From Bacteroidales bacterium UBA3143 (GTDB lineage: Bacteria > Bacteroidota > Bacteroidia > Bacteroidales > Dysgonomonadaceae), in NCBI GenBank assembly GCA_002364735.1, contig DEZB01000030.1, positions 24,279-88,278 of the forward strand: DNA of 64,000 bases. The letters run 5' to 3'. Below the pieces are notes generated by a model, which did no database searches, was not told the DNA's origin, and saw only the letters and a program-made list of their open reading frames with translations. This document shows, in pieces, positions 1-8,796 of this stretch. Position 1 is the stretch's first letter. Each line of letters opens with the position of its first letter. A program made the position numbers and the translations under genes.

Positions 1-353
1 TCAAATAATCTTTTTTTTTCATTAATTCATTTTTTTGATTGTTAATACCCAGGATAAGGATTTTAATTTGAATAGTGTACAAAACGGTCTTCGCCTTTTA
101 ATTTATTTATCTCGTATATTTATTGTAATAAATTTAATTATAAGCTATGTGATTATAATTAAAAAGTCTAAAGAATGACATCCTTCACAAAGATAATATT
201 AAAATATGTATCACCAAATTATTCATAGTTGATATTTATTTTATTTATATCTATGAACACGCACTTTTTTAAGAACATTTATTCTCATACTTCTAATTAT
301 AGTTTATTGCTTTTATATTATAATACACTCAAATGTAAATATATTTAAGACCT
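1..353. other. AT-rich intergenic stretch, no gene seen
   Basis: Very AT-rich sequence with many stop codons in all frames. I see no convincing gene, RNA or promoter here. It leads directly into the 41-bp tandem array that starts near 354. The window edge may cut off a gene that would explain it. Confidence 0.5.
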
Positions 354-616
354 TTGATCTCTTCAGTGATCACTTTACAAACGTTTTATAGCTATTGAAC
401 CGTTCATAAACCTTCTCGTAATTATTCTATGACCATTGAAGTGTTCATGAGTCATCTTGTAAATGTTTTATAGTTATTGAAGTGTTCATGAGTCTTATCG
501 TAAATATTTTATCGTCATTGAAATGTTCATGAATCATCTCGTAAAGGTTTTATCGTCATTGAAGTGTTCATGAATAATATCGTAAAGGTTTTATGGCTGT
601 TGAAGTGTTCATTCAT
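354..616. repeat. 41-bp tandem repeat array (array A), about 6.5 units
   Basis: The anchor TTGA(A) recurs at 354, 395, 436, 477, 518, 559 and 600, a spacing of exactly 41 bp each time. The best-conserved part of the unit reads TTGAAGTGTTCATGA, followed about 12 bp later by GTAAAGGTTTTAT. The first two units are degenerate and the middle four are close copies. Units abut with no spacers, so this is not a CRISPR array. The array lies downstream of fabG. The segment GAAGTGTTCATG differs at one base from GAAGTGGTCATG in the array at 48.9 kb, which links the two arrays. Confidence 0.85.
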
Positions 617-696
617 TAAGATTATACTATTTTTGACGCTAAAATTTGTTTCAGGTGAATGTTTTTCAATACAATTTCATCAATCCGTCATAACGA

Positions 697-726
697 AGAA
701 AAGACACAATTAATTGCGTCTTTTCT
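697..726 (-). terminator. Hairpin downstream of fabG
   Basis: AGAAAAGAC at 697-705 pairs with GTCTTTTCT at 718-726 (9 bp). The inner arms CAAT/ATTG extend the stem after one mismatch. It sits about 80 bp past the fabG stop codon on the minus strand. The pyrimidine-rich 3' arm resembles a terminator, but there is no clean U-tract, so the role is inferred. Confidence 0.4.
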
Positions 727-806
727 CATCATTCTACACAAATATTATTCGCAGAATGCTATATTAAATTAATGCACTTTATGATATGCATTGTAGTTTA
801 ACAGTA

Positions 807-1553
807 TTATGTATTCATTCCTCCACAAACGTGAATCACCTGTCCACTAACATACGAAGATAAATCGGATGCTAAATATAATGCTGTGTTTGCAACGTCT
901 TCGGGAGTTCCCCCACGGCGTAATGGTATTTGTTGTGCCCATTGCTTGCGCACTTCTTCAGACAGTGCTCCAGTCATATCGGTGATGATAAACCCTGGTG
1001 CAATAGCGTTGACACGAATGTTGCGTGAGCCAATTTCTTTGGCCATCGATTTAGTCAAACCAATCATTCCCGCCTTAGAGGCTGAATAGTTAGCTTGTCC
1101 GGCATTTCCCGAAACACCTACTACAGAACTCATGTTGATGATGCTTCCACTTTTTTGACGCATCATGATGGGTGTAATTGCATGAGTAAAGTTAAAAGCC
1201 GACTTGAGGTTTACATTTATCACCATGTCCCATTGTTTCTCGTCCATGCGCATCATCAATCCGTCGCGCGTTATACCTGCATTGTTAACAAGAATATCAA
1301 TAACTCCAAAATCTTCTTTAATCTGGTCAACCACTTTATGCGTATCTTCAAAGTTTGCAGCGTTTGATGCATAACCTTTCACTTTTACGCCTAATGCAGC
1401 AATTTCCTTTTCGGTTGCCTTCACATTATCGTCAATTGAGAGATCTGTAAATGCAATATTTGCGCCTTCTTGTGCAAAACGCAATGCAATAGCTTTGCCA
1501 ATGCCGCGAGCAGCACCAGTGACGATTGCGGTTTTACCTTCTAATAGTTTCAT
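807..1553 (-). CDS. fabG: 3-oxoacyl-[acyl-carrier-protein] reductase FabG
   Basis: NADPH-dependent reduction of 3-oxoacyl-ACP to 3-hydroxyacyl-ACP in type II fatty acid synthesis; a cytoplasmic SDR-family enzyme. Visible motifs: the Rossmann TGxxxGIG signature at residues 12-19, NNAG at 90-93, and the catalytic Ser142/143, Tyr156 and Lys160 in the order S-x12/13-Y-x3-K. The length of 248 aa is normal. The start MKLLEGKTA gives the standard N-terminus just before the first beta strand. It lies 37 bp downstream of a TetR-family regulator on the same strand and is probably cotranscribed with it. The family is broad, so another SDR substrate is possible, but the sequence is typical FabG. Confidence 0.9.
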   Translation of the reverse strand: MKLLEGKTAIVTGAARGIGKAIALRFAQEGANIAFTDLSIDDNVKATEKEIAALGVKVKGYASNAANFEDTHKVVDQIKEDFGVIDILVNNAGITRDGLMMRMDEKQWDMVINVNLKSAFNFTHAITPIMMRQKSGSIINMSSVVGVSGNAGQANYSASKAGMIGLTKSMAKEIGSRNIRVNAIAPGFIITDMTGALSEEVRKQWAQQIPLRRGGTPEDVANTALYLASDLSSYVSGQVIHVCGGMNT

Positions 1554-1590
1554 ATTATTCTTTTATTAAAATGATGTTGAATATATCTAT

Positions 1591-2175
1591 TTACTTCTTA
1601 GTAATTCCTTTGAAAATTATATTGGCAACAGTAGTTCGATCAATAGTGTCTGAAGAGTTAGGATTCATTACTCCTCTTATATATGGAACCTCTAAACCTT
1701 TGAGCGCAAAATGAAGTATCCGGGCTGTTTTCATGCTGTCAACCATTTCAAATTCACCCGATTCAATACCCTCGTCTAAAATCATTCGTAGGAAATCAAT
1801 CTCTTTTTTATCAAAAGTCTTTCTAACATTTTCTACACGGAATATATCGCGAAAAAAGTCTCCTCTTAGAGTTCCGTTTCGTGTAACTACTTGTTTGATT
1901 ATTTCGAGGCGCGTAACGAAAAATAGCAGCAGCTTGTCATTAGCAGTAGTCTCTTTGTCAACTGTTACTTTTAGTTGATTGTACATACTGTCTAATTCTG
2001 ACTCGATAACAGCATCGTATATTTCTTTTTTGTTGCGAAAGTAAGTATACAATGTACGACGACCTCTTTGCGATGCTTCCGCAATATCATTCATAGTTGT
2101 ATTTTCAAAACCAGACTTGGCGAAAAGCTGTCTGGCTTTTTCCATCAACATATCTCTTGTTTTCATTGACGACAT
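1591..2175 (-). CDS. TetR/AcrR family transcriptional regulator
   Basis: DNA-binding repressor-type protein of 194 aa. An N-terminal TetR helix-turn-helix spans roughly residues 10-55 (TTMNDIAEASQRGRRTLYTYF, with the usual TLYxYFxNKxEIYxAV ending). A helical ligand-binding or dimerisation domain follows. The signature ligand is unknown. It is the first gene before fabG on the same strand, so a role in controlling lipid synthesis is plausible but inferred. An 8-bp inverted repeat directly upstream of its start codon overlaps its predicted promoter, suggesting autoregulation. Met1 or Met4 could be the start. Confidence 0.85.
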   Translation of the reverse strand: MSSMKTRDMLMEKARQLFAKSGFENTTMNDIAEASQRGRRTLYTYFRNKKEIYDAVIESELDSMYNQLKVTVDKETTANDKLLLFFVTRLEIIKQVVTRNGTLRGDFFRDIFRVENVRKTFDKKEIDFLRMILDEGIESGEFEMVDSMKTARILHFALKGLEVPYIRGVMNPNSSDTIDRTTVANIIFKGITKK

Positions 2176-2177
2176 AA

Positions 2178-2204
2178 TTGCACATTTTTATAACTAATGT
2201 GCAA
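2178..2204 (-). promoter_or_regulatory. Putative TetR operator (8-bp inverted repeat)
   Basis: TTGCACAT at 2178-2185 and ATGTGCAA at 2197-2204 form a perfect inverted repeat with an 11-bp spacer. It begins 3 bp upstream of the tetR start codon and overlaps the -7 element at 2202-2209. Position and symmetry fit an autoregulatory operator for the adjacent TetR protein. The role is inferred. Confidence 0.55.
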
Positions 2205-2233
2205 ATTTAAGAATAAAAATTCATATCGAACAA
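2202..2233 (-). promoter_or_regulatory. Promoter of tetR-fabG
   Basis: On the minus strand a TTG (2231-2233) is followed after 21 bp by TAAATTTG (2202-2209). This matches the Bacteroidota housekeeping pattern TTG-N19-22-TAnnTTTG. It lies about 30 bp upstream of the tetR start codon. Confidence 0.55.
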
Positions 2234-2336
2234 CTAATAGCAAGTAAAATAGCCATAAATAAGTAGAAAATAATATACAAGAGATTTCTAAGCTTGAAAG
2301 TCTCTGTGATTAACAATAAGAATAACCTTAAGATGG

Positions 2337-3020
2337 TTATTGAGTCTTCAACTCTTTTGGTTTTTGCAAAGTTGGAAATATGCGCTGAACGTTCTGAGCT
2401 ATTTGTGTGGCAAAGTATTCTATGTCTTGATTTAAAGCAGAAGATATTTGTTGATAAACTTCCAAAATGGTTGTTTCGGACTCATCTGTTTCACAAAAAA
2501 GAGCATCATATGGAATAAATTCGAGTGCATCAACATTAAACCGTTCGCCCAATGAAAACATAAATCCTACCTTTGTCATCTGTTGCGCAACTTGGGCATT
2601 ACCTCTAAAGCCATGTATTATCCATGGTTGAATAGGTTCAGCTTCTTTGCGTATGTGATACAACTCCTCCCATGCTTTGACAGCATGTATGATTAGTGGT
2701 TTTTTCAGTTGTTCAGAGAGTTCTATGTGACGTTTAAATACAGGAATCTGGACATTGAATGGAGGACCTTTTATTTTATCTAACCCAGTTTCTCCAATAG
2801 CAATGATGCGTGGATTAGAAGCAATTTCTATGAGGTATTTCATCTGTGATTCGCTTTCTTCGGAATACCATGGATGAATACCACAAGAAAAACTGTGGCG
2901 TTTGTATGTTTCTTTAGCAAACTCAAATTCTAAAGGATAAACATCAAGTATGCACGAATGATAAGGGTCATCATTATCTTCTAATAGAATTTGATGTGTA
3001 TGAATATCGTATAGTTCCAT
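2337..3020 (-). CDS. TatD family metal-dependent hydrolase
   Basis: Cytoplasmic TIM-barrel metallohydrolase of the TatD DNase family. Seen: the metal-binding DIHTHQ at residues 5-10, GETGLD in the middle, a HAVKAW segment in place of the usual H-x-R, and CETDES near the C-terminus (the usual ETD metal ligand). At 227 aa it is shorter than the typical 255-265 aa, a shortened form common in Bacteroidota. TatD proteins are 3'-5' exonucleases in other bacteria; the substrate here is unproven. It follows yidD on the same strand with a 62-bp gap. Confidence 0.8.
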   Translation of the reverse strand: MELYDIHTHQILLEDNDDPYHSCILDVYPLEFEFAKETYKRHSFSCGIHPWYSEESESQMKYLIEIASNPRIIAIGETGLDKIKGPPFNVQIPVFKRHIELSEQLKKPLIIHAVKAWEELYHIRKEAEPIQPWIIHGFRGNAQVAQQMTKVGFMFSLGERFNVDALEFIPYDALFCETDESETTILEVYQQISSALNQDIEYFATQIAQNVQRIFPTLQKPKELKTQ

Positions 3021-3082
3021 TAGATATTAAATAAAAGAATTATCTTGGACAAAGTAATATATATAATGTAAATGTACCTTAT

Positions 3083-3313
3083 TCAGGGCACAGGATCGTA
3101 ACCATTCCCTCCCCATGGATGGCAACGCCCAATGCGTTTGGCTGCCAACAAAGAACCTTTGAATGGACCGTGTTTCTTTATTGCCTCTATGGCATATTGG
3201 GAGCATGTAGGTAAGTATCGACATGTTTGAGGTTTTAGTGGAGATATGGCATGTCGGTAAAAAACAATAGGGGCTATGAGTATCTTCCCTCCTATTTTGT
3301 TTAGTTTACTCAC
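3083..3313 (-). CDS. yidD: Membrane protein insertion efficiency factor YidD
   Basis: Small amphipathic protein that assists YidC-dependent membrane protein insertion. Diagnostic residues are present: [20 protein letters not shown] followed by [15 protein letters not shown]. Two starts are possible. An ATG at 3349 gives 88 aa and overlaps rnpA by 44 bp. A GTG at 3313 gives 76 aa, the usual family length, and overlaps the rnpA stop by 8 bp in the pattern GTGAGTAA. I prefer the GTG start because it fits the family N-terminus and suggests translational coupling. The rnpA-yidD order is the widely conserved one. Confidence 0.85.
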   Translation of the reverse strand: MSKLNKIGGKILIAPIVFYRHAISPLKPQTCRYLPTCSQYAIEAIKKHGPFKGSLLAAKRIGRCHPWGGNGYDPVP

Positions 3314-3716
3314 CTTGTTCTGTTTTTTTGATACGATCTGTAATTTCACTCAATGCTTTTTGCATTGCTTTTTGTATAGTGGGATAATCAGAGACATCAT
3401 CCTTAACATAAATAAAAGCTATGTCCAGTGATTTATAATCAGATGCCTCGTAGTCCATCATTGTTTTGTTCAACCGATATGATTCACGAATCAATCTTTT
3501 AATTCTATTACGTTGTGATGCTTTCTTTATTCTTTTCTTAGGCACACTTACTAATATAGAACACATGGATTCTCTTCTTTGTTCGTATACAAGATAGATA
3601 ACTCGGAGAGGAAAACTAATAAAGCTTATACCTTCTTTAAAAAGTGTATCAATTTTTATTGTTCCTGTAAGTCGTTCTTTCTTAGTTAATGTAAATCTTT
3701 CTTCAATTTTTTTCAT
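3306..3716 (-). CDS. rnpA: Ribonuclease P protein component
   Basis: Protein subunit of RNase P, which matures the 5' ends of tRNAs. The basic signature [18 protein letters not shown], including the RNR box, lies in the middle, and the N-terminal TLTKKERL matches the family. I place the start at [10 protein letters not shown] (3716), giving 136 aa; a longer reading from 3734 adds six residues of no family character. It is followed by yidD with an overlap. In many bacteria rpmH precedes rnpA; here the upstream gene is hemD instead. Confidence 0.9.
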   Translation of the reverse strand: MKKIEERFTLTKKERLTGTIKIDTLFKEGISFISFPLRVIYLVYEQRRESMCSILVSVPKKRIKKASQRNRIKRLIRESYRLNKTMMDYEASDYKSLDIAFIYVKDDVSDYPTIQKAMQKALSEITDRIKKTEQGE

Positions 3717-3839
3717 ATATGGACAATAAAGCACGTTGTATTAAGCTTAGCTTTATAAAAAAAATGATTTTACATTTGAAGATGACTGCTACACATATTA
3801 TTAATAAAAGAAAGTAGATTTGAATACTACCAAGATGAA

Positions 3840-4604
3840 TTACTCTTTATACTTTTTGTGATTCTCAGTTAAGTACTGATCTAAAGCGGCAGTCATAGAA
3901 GTAATTCCAGGAGCTGGTGCTGCACAATCTATTTTTATACCCAATTCTCTAAGTGCCTTTATAGTGGCATGTCCAAAACAACCTACAGCAATGTGCTCTT
4001 GCTCAAAATCAGGAAAGTTCTTGAGAAGTGAAGAGACGCCAAGTGGGCTAAAAAAAATGAGCATATCAAAATCCAATTTCTCACCCTCTTTGAAGTCATT
4101 GCTAACGGTACGATACATTATACTTTTGGTATAATCCAGTTTCTTTTTGTCTAAGAAAGCTGCAACATCATCATTATGTTGTTCTGATACTGGTATAAGA
4201 AATTTCTCTTTAATGTGTTTAGTAAACGCAGCTGCGAGACCTTCAATTTTACCAGTTTGGCTAAAGAATATTTTTCTTTTACGATAAACAATGTACTTCT
4301 GCAAGTAAAGAGCAATTACTTCAGAATTGCAAAAGTACTTCATCGACTCAGGCATTGTAATTCTCATTTCTTCGCATAGAGCAAAGAAGTTATCAACTGC
4401 GGTGCGCGCTGTAAAAACAATTGCACTAAAATCTAACACCTGAATTCGTTGTTGTTTAAATTCTTTCAAAGGCAATCTTTCAACTTGAATAAACGGACGA
4501 AATGTAATCTCTACATTATGTTTTTCCGCTATTTCATAATAGGGTGATTTATCGTTGGAAGGTTTCGGTTGAGAAACAAGTATCTTTTTTACTTTCAAGC
4601 TCAT
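3840..4604 (-). CDS. hemD: Uroporphyrinogen-III synthase
   Basis: Closes hydroxymethylbilane to uroporphyrinogen III in tetrapyrrole synthesis; cytoplasmic, 254 aa, two-domain HemD fold. The family is weakly conserved. Supporting features are the opening VKKILVSQPKP, the FTARTAVDNFF segment, the FFSPLGVSSLLKNFP segment and the closing GCFGHATIKALRELGIKIDCAAPAPGITSMTAAL. These match the Bacteroidota HemD form. It follows DUF4271 on the same strand with a 33-bp gap, a neighbourhood common in this phylum. A promoter may lie inside the end of the DUF4271 gene. Confidence 0.85.
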   Translation of the reverse strand: MSLKVKKILVSQPKPSNDKSPYYEIAEKHNVEITFRPFIQVERLPLKEFKQQRIQVLDFSAIVFTARTAVDNFFALCEEMRITMPESMKYFCNSEVIALYLQKYIVYRKRKIFFSQTGKIEGLAAAFTKHIKEKFLIPVSEQHNDDVAAFLDKKKLDYTKSIMYRTVSNDFKEGEKLDFDMLIFFSPLGVSSLLKNFPDFEQEHIAVGCFGHATIKALRELGIKIDCAAPAPGITSMTAALDQYLTENHKKYKE

Positions 4605-4637
4605 ACATTCTTATAAAATAAAACAAAAACGCTATAA

Positions 4638-5498
4638 TTACATCATGAAAGTAATGACCTTATATACTATGAAGTATGGCATTATTTCCACCCCGCAAAG
4701 ATAGACAAAAAAATAGAGAATTCCAATGTTCGATTTTTGGAACATAGTATAGGTCTTTGCAAAAATTGTTATGCGCCCAATCAAGAATATTGCTAAAATC
4801 AAGAATAATGCATATATCTTTACTTCAGGAATGTAAATATAAAGAAGCATTGGAAAGAAACTTAAAACCCCCGAAAGATAGACAACCCACAAATAAGAAT
4901 TTAATAATTCATTGGATCTTGTATCCATAAAGACTGCTCCTACAACCTTATAAACAATATACCTCAAAGACATAAAAAGCAATATTCCTACCATCATTTG
5001 AGAAAACAAAATCAAGTATTCATATCCTTGAAAAGATAACTCAACATGTTGTAAAGTTAAATCAAAAAATAGAATTGAATATAATACAATGGTTTGGAAA
5101 ATAAAGAACACCTGTCCCCATACATCGGTAGTTGTAATTTGTTCATTAAAAAACAAATTTTTATTACTACTCCCCAAAGAGAATAAGTTCCCAAAGTTGT
5201 TAAATAGTGTTCGTCCACTTTTAATAAATATCAGAGAAGTGAAAGTTAAGAATAGCGCAAAGACCAAAAACAAAGCACTTGCATACTGATCCATAAATGG
5301 ACGCATGAGTGCAGGTAATCCAGAGAAAAGAGCTTCTTGATTAAACGCTTCAAGGTTGTAAAAAAGTTTTGACGTATCTAAAGGCAAAAACTGATAAGAC
5401 AAGAATTGATTCACTGGAATAGTATCCACAGCGACTATCACATCCTTATCTAAATAATATGGAATTGAATCTATATCTTGTTGCAACAATTGTAACAC
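4638..5498 (-). CDS. DUF4271 domain-containing membrane protein
   Basis: Polytopic inner-membrane protein of 286 aa found next to hemD in Bacteroidota; function unknown. Roughly seven hydrophobic segments run from residue 75 to the end, after a polar N-terminus of about 70 residues. The conserved C-terminal pattern FFVYLCGVEIMPYFIVYK is the DUF4271 hallmark. Position directly upstream of hemD supports the family call, but gives no function. Confidence 0.75.
   Translation of the reverse strand: MLQLLQQDIDSIPYYLDKDVIVAVDTIPVNQFLSYQFLPLDTSKLFYNLEAFNQEALFSGLPALMRPFMDQYASALFLVFALFLTFTSLIFIKSGRTLFNNFGNLFSLGSSNKNLFFNEQITTTDVWGQVFFIFQTIVLYSILFFDLTLQHVELSFQGYEYLILFSQMMVGILLFMSLRYIVYKVVGAVFMDTRSNELLNSYLWVVYLSGVLSFFPMLLYIYIPEVKIYALFLILAIFLIGRITIFAKTYTMFQKSNIGILYFFVYLCGVEIMPYFIVYKVITFMM
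4696..4726 (-). promoter_or_regulatory. Possible internal promoter for hemD
   Basis: On the minus strand TTG (4724-4726) is followed by 20 bp and TATCTTTG (4696-4703), a good match to the Bacteroidota promoter pattern. It lies inside the last codons of DUF4271, about 90 bp before hemD. Chance occurrence in coding DNA cannot be excluded. Confidence 0.35.
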
Positions 5499-5535
5499 TG
5501 ACTCTCTCTATTAAATTAAATGGTGTGTGTTAGTT

Positions 5536-6153
5536 TTAAGCTTTCTCGAATTTTGCTAAATGTGAGAACCATGGAGTTTCTCTGCTTAATTCTGCAACTG
5601 CCTCTTCGGGTGTATTCACCACTCGCCACATATCCCGATAGCGTTTGTGCATAAAGTTCTGTTCAATCATATTGTTGAACATTTCCAATAGGGCATCATA
5701 ATAGTTATTAGTATTGAGAATGATGATGGGATGTTTGTACAGCCCTAATTGCTTCCAAGTTATGATTTCCAACAATTCCTCCAACGTCCCCACTCCACCA
5801 GGAAGGGCAATTGCTGCATTGGATAATTCAGCCATTTTTTGTTTCCGCTCGTGCATCGTTTTCGTCACAATCTGCTCGGTAAGATTATGATGACACCAAC
5901 CAGAATCGACCATAAACTTAGGAATTACTCCTTTTACTTTACCACCGTGCAATAAAACAGAATCGATAACTGCTCCCATCAGGCCCAAATTGCCACCACC
6001 ATTGATACAAGTAATGTTGCTTTTGGCTAACAACACACCAAGATGTTTGGCAGCATCTATATACACTTTGGCAATGGCATCACTTGATGCACTATATATA
6101 ACTACACCAAACTCATGGTTGTCGGATAAGGAGTTGTTAATAATATCACTCAT
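5536..6153 (-). CDS. LOG family protein (TIGR00730 Rossmann fold)
   Basis: Predicted nucleotide 5'-monophosphate phosphoribohydrolase (LOG/YgdH-like), 205 aa, cytoplasmic. The family releases a free base from a nucleoside monophosphate; cytokinin-type substrates are known in some members. Seen: GGGNLGLMGA in the first third, the HERKQKMAELSNAAIALPGG segment and the hallmark PGGVGTLEE, followed by ITWKQLGLYKHP. The start MSDIINN is acceptable, although family similarity begins at about residue 15. It lies 23 bp downstream of metK on the same strand and may be cotranscribed. Confidence 0.85.
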   Translation of the reverse strand: MSDIINNSLSDNHEFGVVIYSASSDAIAKVYIDAAKHLGVLLAKSNITCINGGGNLGLMGAVIDSVLLHGGKVKGVIPKFMVDSGWCHHNLTEQIVTKTMHERKQKMAELSNAAIALPGGVGTLEELLEIITWKQLGLYKHPIIILNTNNYYDALLEMFNNMIEQNFMHKRYRDMWRVVNTPEEAVAELSRETPWFSHLAKFEKA

Positions 6154-6176
6154 TTTATTCTATCTATATTCATTTA

Positions 6177-7484
6177 TTAATTTTCTATTCCAAACGCTTC
6201 CTTTATTTTATCCACAAAGTCGAGTTTTTCCCATGTAAATAATTCCACTTCCATTTCAATACACTCTTCCATATAACGTGATTGGAAAACTTTTTTAACT
6301 ACTTTAGGTTCACGTCCCATATGACCATAAGAAGCCGTTTCTAAATAAATAGGGTTCAATAGTTTTAAACGATGTTCAATCGCCTTTGGGCGCATATCGA
6401 ACAGCTCTTTTACTTTTGCTGCAATCTCAATATCAGATATACCAAGCGTCGATTTACCATACGTATTGACATATATATTCATAGGTTCTGCTACACCAAT
6501 GGCATAAGAAACCTGAATAAGCACTTCAGAAGAAACTCCTGCTGCTACTAAGTTTTTTGCAATGTGACGTGTTGCATACGCCGCAGAACGGTCCACTTTA
6601 GATGGATCTTTGCCTGAGAATGCTCCTCCACCATGCGATGCTTTACCCCCATATGTATCAACGATAATTTTTCGACCCGTAAGGCCTGTATCACCATGAG
6701 GTCCACCGATAACGAATTTGCCCGTGGGATTAACGTGATAAGTAATCTTATTGTTGAATAATTTTAAAATGTTCTTTTTTTCTGCATATTTCTCTTTCAC
6801 TCGGGGAACAAGAATCTCAATAATATCTTTTCTGATTTTGTCATTCATTTCTTTATCAGCATCAAGAATATCCTGTTTTGATTTAGATGATGGCTTACTG
6901 AAATCGTCATGTTGGGTAGAAACTACAATCGTATCAATACGCAGTGGTGTTCCATCTTCATCATATTCAATAGTTACTTGCGATTTTGCATCAGGACGAA
7001 GATAAGGCATTAAATGCAACTCGTGTTTACGTATATGCGCCAACTCTAACAGCAGTGCATGGCTCAAATCTAATGCCAAAGGCATGTAGTTTTCAGTTTC
7101 GTTGGTTGCATAACCAAACATCATACCTTGATCACCTGCTCCTTGATCCATTGGGTCTTCTTGTGCAACTCCACGGTTAATATCTTCAGACTGTTCGTGA
7201 ATACTTGAAAAGACACCGCACGATTGCGCTTCAAAACGGTACTCACTTTTGATATAACCAATCTGGGCAATGACGTTGCGGGCTACTTCAGCCACATCAA
7301 CGTATGCTTTTGATTTAACCTCACCCGCCAATATAACCTGACCCGTTGTTACCAATGTTTCACACGCAACTTTGGAGTTGCTATCGTATGCCAAAAACTC
7401 GTCTAACAGAGCGTCAGATATTTGATCGGCTACTTTATCGGGATGTCCTTCGGATACCGATTCAGAAGTAAATAAATAACTCAT
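6177..7484 (-). CDS. metK: S-adenosylmethionine synthase
   Basis: Makes S-adenosylmethionine from methionine and ATP. All three MAT domains are visible: the N-terminal [20 protein letters not shown], the central [12 protein letters not shown], and the C-terminal [20 protein letters not shown] glycine-rich loop. It has 435 aa, the longer form usual in Bacteroidota. Its 5' leader (about 140 nt) contains a possible SAM-II-like aptamer, which would make it feedback-regulated by its product. The downstream neighbour is the LOG-family gene. Confidence 0.95.
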   Translation of the reverse strand: MSYLFTSESVSEGHPDKVADQISDALLDEFLAYDSNSKVACETLVTTGQVILAGEVKSKAYVDVAEVARNVIAQIGYIKSEYRFEAQSCGVFSSIHEQSEDINRGVAQEDPMDQGAGDQGMMFGYATNETENYMPLALDLSHALLLELAHIRKHELHLMPYLRPDAKSQVTIEYDEDGTPLRIDTIVVSTQHDDFSKPSSKSKQDILDADKEMNDKIRKDIIEILVPRVKEKYAEKKNILKLFNNKITYHVNPTGKFVIGGPHGDTGLTGRKIIVDTYGGKASHGGGAFSGKDPSKVDRSAAYATRHIAKNLVAAGVSSEVLIQVSYAIGVAEPMNIYVNTYGKSTLGISDIEIAAKVKELFDMRPKAIEHRLKLLNPIYLETASYGHMGREPKVVKKVFQSRYMEECIEMEVELFTWEKLDFVDKIKEAFGIEN

Positions 7485-7560
7485 ATTCTTTTGTTTGAAA
7501 GATAATCAATTAGGAAGGCAAACAACAATGGAGTACTAACATTAGAAAGGAATGCAGAAA

Positions 7561-7614
7561 TAAGTTTTAGCATTTTTTTCTGTGGTTGCAAGCATTTTCA
7601 AATTTGTCCACCTT
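7561..7614 (-). promoter_or_regulatory. Possible SAM-II-like riboswitch in the metK leader
   Basis: Read on the minus strand, the metK leader has the order of elements of a SAM-II aptamer. GTGG opens a 4-bp P1 closed by CCAC. The L1 loop carries AUUU and then UUGCAA directly before the P1 3' strand. An A-rich stretch and GCUAAA follow. The P2 pseudoknot partner is only weakly seen (GAAA with UUUC). P1 is shorter than in the classical examples. The call rests on motif order and on the position upstream of metK, so it is tentative. Confidence 0.4.
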
Positions 7615-7627
7615 TTATATTAAAGCA

Positions 7628-7635
7628 CAAAGGTA
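7628..7635 (-). promoter_or_regulatory. metK promoter -7 element
   Basis: TACCTTTG on the minus strand matches TAnnTTTG and lies about 145 bp upstream of the metK start. That leaves room for the structured leader. No clear -33 TTG was found at the usual distance. Confidence 0.4.
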
Positions 7636-7802
7636 GAAATAATTCTATTCTTAAAATAATATCTGTGTTAAAAAGGATATATTGCATGATTGTGTTAATA
7701 ATTACCCATAAAGATCTATGTTAAATTGTTAAACAATACTTTATAAGGAGGGAGTTAAGTCAATTTGATTATTTTTGTGCCGATCAAAAAGTTTTTGTGC
7801 TT

Positions 7803-8783
7803 ATGCCTTACAAATCATATTGTAAATTTATTGTTTTTATCTTTTCTGCTTTCATCCTTGCATCATGTGTATCACAGAAGGGTAGCGTAACTCGTAAACA
7901 GAACACGGAACAAGATGATATTATTGAATATGGCAAAAAGTTTTTATACAAACCATATAGTTACTCTGGCAAGGGACCACATACTTTCGATTGCTCTGGT
8001 TTTACCTCTTTCGTTTTCAAAGAATTTGGATATAAACTCAACTCAAGCTCTGCAGGACAATCGCAACAAGGAAAAACCATTAGACGTAAAGAGGAACTGC
8101 AAGTGGGTGACTTGGTGTTTTTTGAAGGACGCAGTCACAATGGGAAAGTGGGCCATGTGGGAATAGTAAGCGAGTTGAGAAGAAACGGAAAGTTTAAGTT
8201 TTTGCACGCATCTACACAACATGGTGTCATATTTTCATCATCAGAAGAACCCTATTACAAAGCAAGATACCTGAGAGGTGGCAGGGTATTAAAAGATGCA
8301 TCTAAGCAAAACAAAAAGTCGAAACAACAACAAATCAACGACACCTATATTGTAAGGAACACCAACACAAATTCTACTCATCCTAAAGGTACTGATGAAG
8401 TTTCTAATACTACTACACAACAAACTTCCACGAATGTGTCAAGCAATGAAAGTACTACTTTAGCCATTCATTCTCGCCCAGTTAACAGCAATGAGAGAGA
8501 AGTTACTATCACCCCAGAAACAACCAACAAAACTGTAAAGAAGAACAAGGCAGAGGACAAAGAGGACAAAAAACCAGATTCGAAAAAGCAAAATGCTACA
8601 ACAATGTCCGAAGAATCTCTCTTGCCTCCACCAGTTAGAACAACCCACGTTGTGAAACCAGGCGAAACACTTTACTCTATTTCTAAAAAGTATAAATGTT
8701 CGGTTGATCAATTGCAAGCTTGGAATCCAACTGTAGAAGACAATAGTGTAAAAGCTGGTGACACATTAAAAATTGAGAAATAA
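7803..8783 (+). CDS. NlpC/P60 family lipoprotein with C-terminal LysM domain
   Basis: Cell-envelope peptidoglycan hydrolase, probably a gamma-D-glutamyl-diamino-acid endopeptidase. A lipoprotein signal ends with ILASC, giving Cys22 as the lipidated residue. The NlpC/P60 domain spans about residues 35-160, with catalytic Cys64 in DCSGF and a His in GHVGIV. A low-complexity Ser/Thr/Asn/Lys linker of about 100 residues follows, then a C-terminal LysM (TLYSISKKYKCSVDQLQAWN) that binds peptidoglycan. I start at ATG 7803; a GTG two codons upstream is also in frame. It converges on the YggS gene with a 13-bp gap. Confidence 0.9.
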   Translation: MPYKSYCKFIVFIFSAFILASCVSQKGSVTRKQNTEQDDIIEYGKKFLYKPYSYSGKGPHTFDCSGFTSFVFKEFGYKLNSSSAGQSQQGKTIRRKEELQVGDLVFFEGRSHNGKVGHVGIVSELRRNGKFKFLHASTQHGVIFSSSEEPYYKARYLRGGRVLKDASKQNKKSKQQQINDTYIVRNTNTNSTHPKGTDEVSNTTTQQTSTNVSSNESTTLAIHSRPVNSNEREVTITPETTNKTVKKNKAEDKEDKKPDSKKQNATTMSEESLLPPPVRTTHVVKPGETLYSISKKYKCSVDQLQAWNPTVEDNSVKAGDTLKIEK

Positions 8784-8796
8784 CTCAATATTTGTT

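Noticed and set aside
354..616. Array A (and B, C) as CRISPR arrays
   Set aside because: Units are contiguous with no unique spacers, the period is exactly 41-42 bp, and no cas genes are present.
3027..3224. 65-codon frame overlapping yidD
   Set aside because: It runs in another frame over yidD, whose signature residues are intact.
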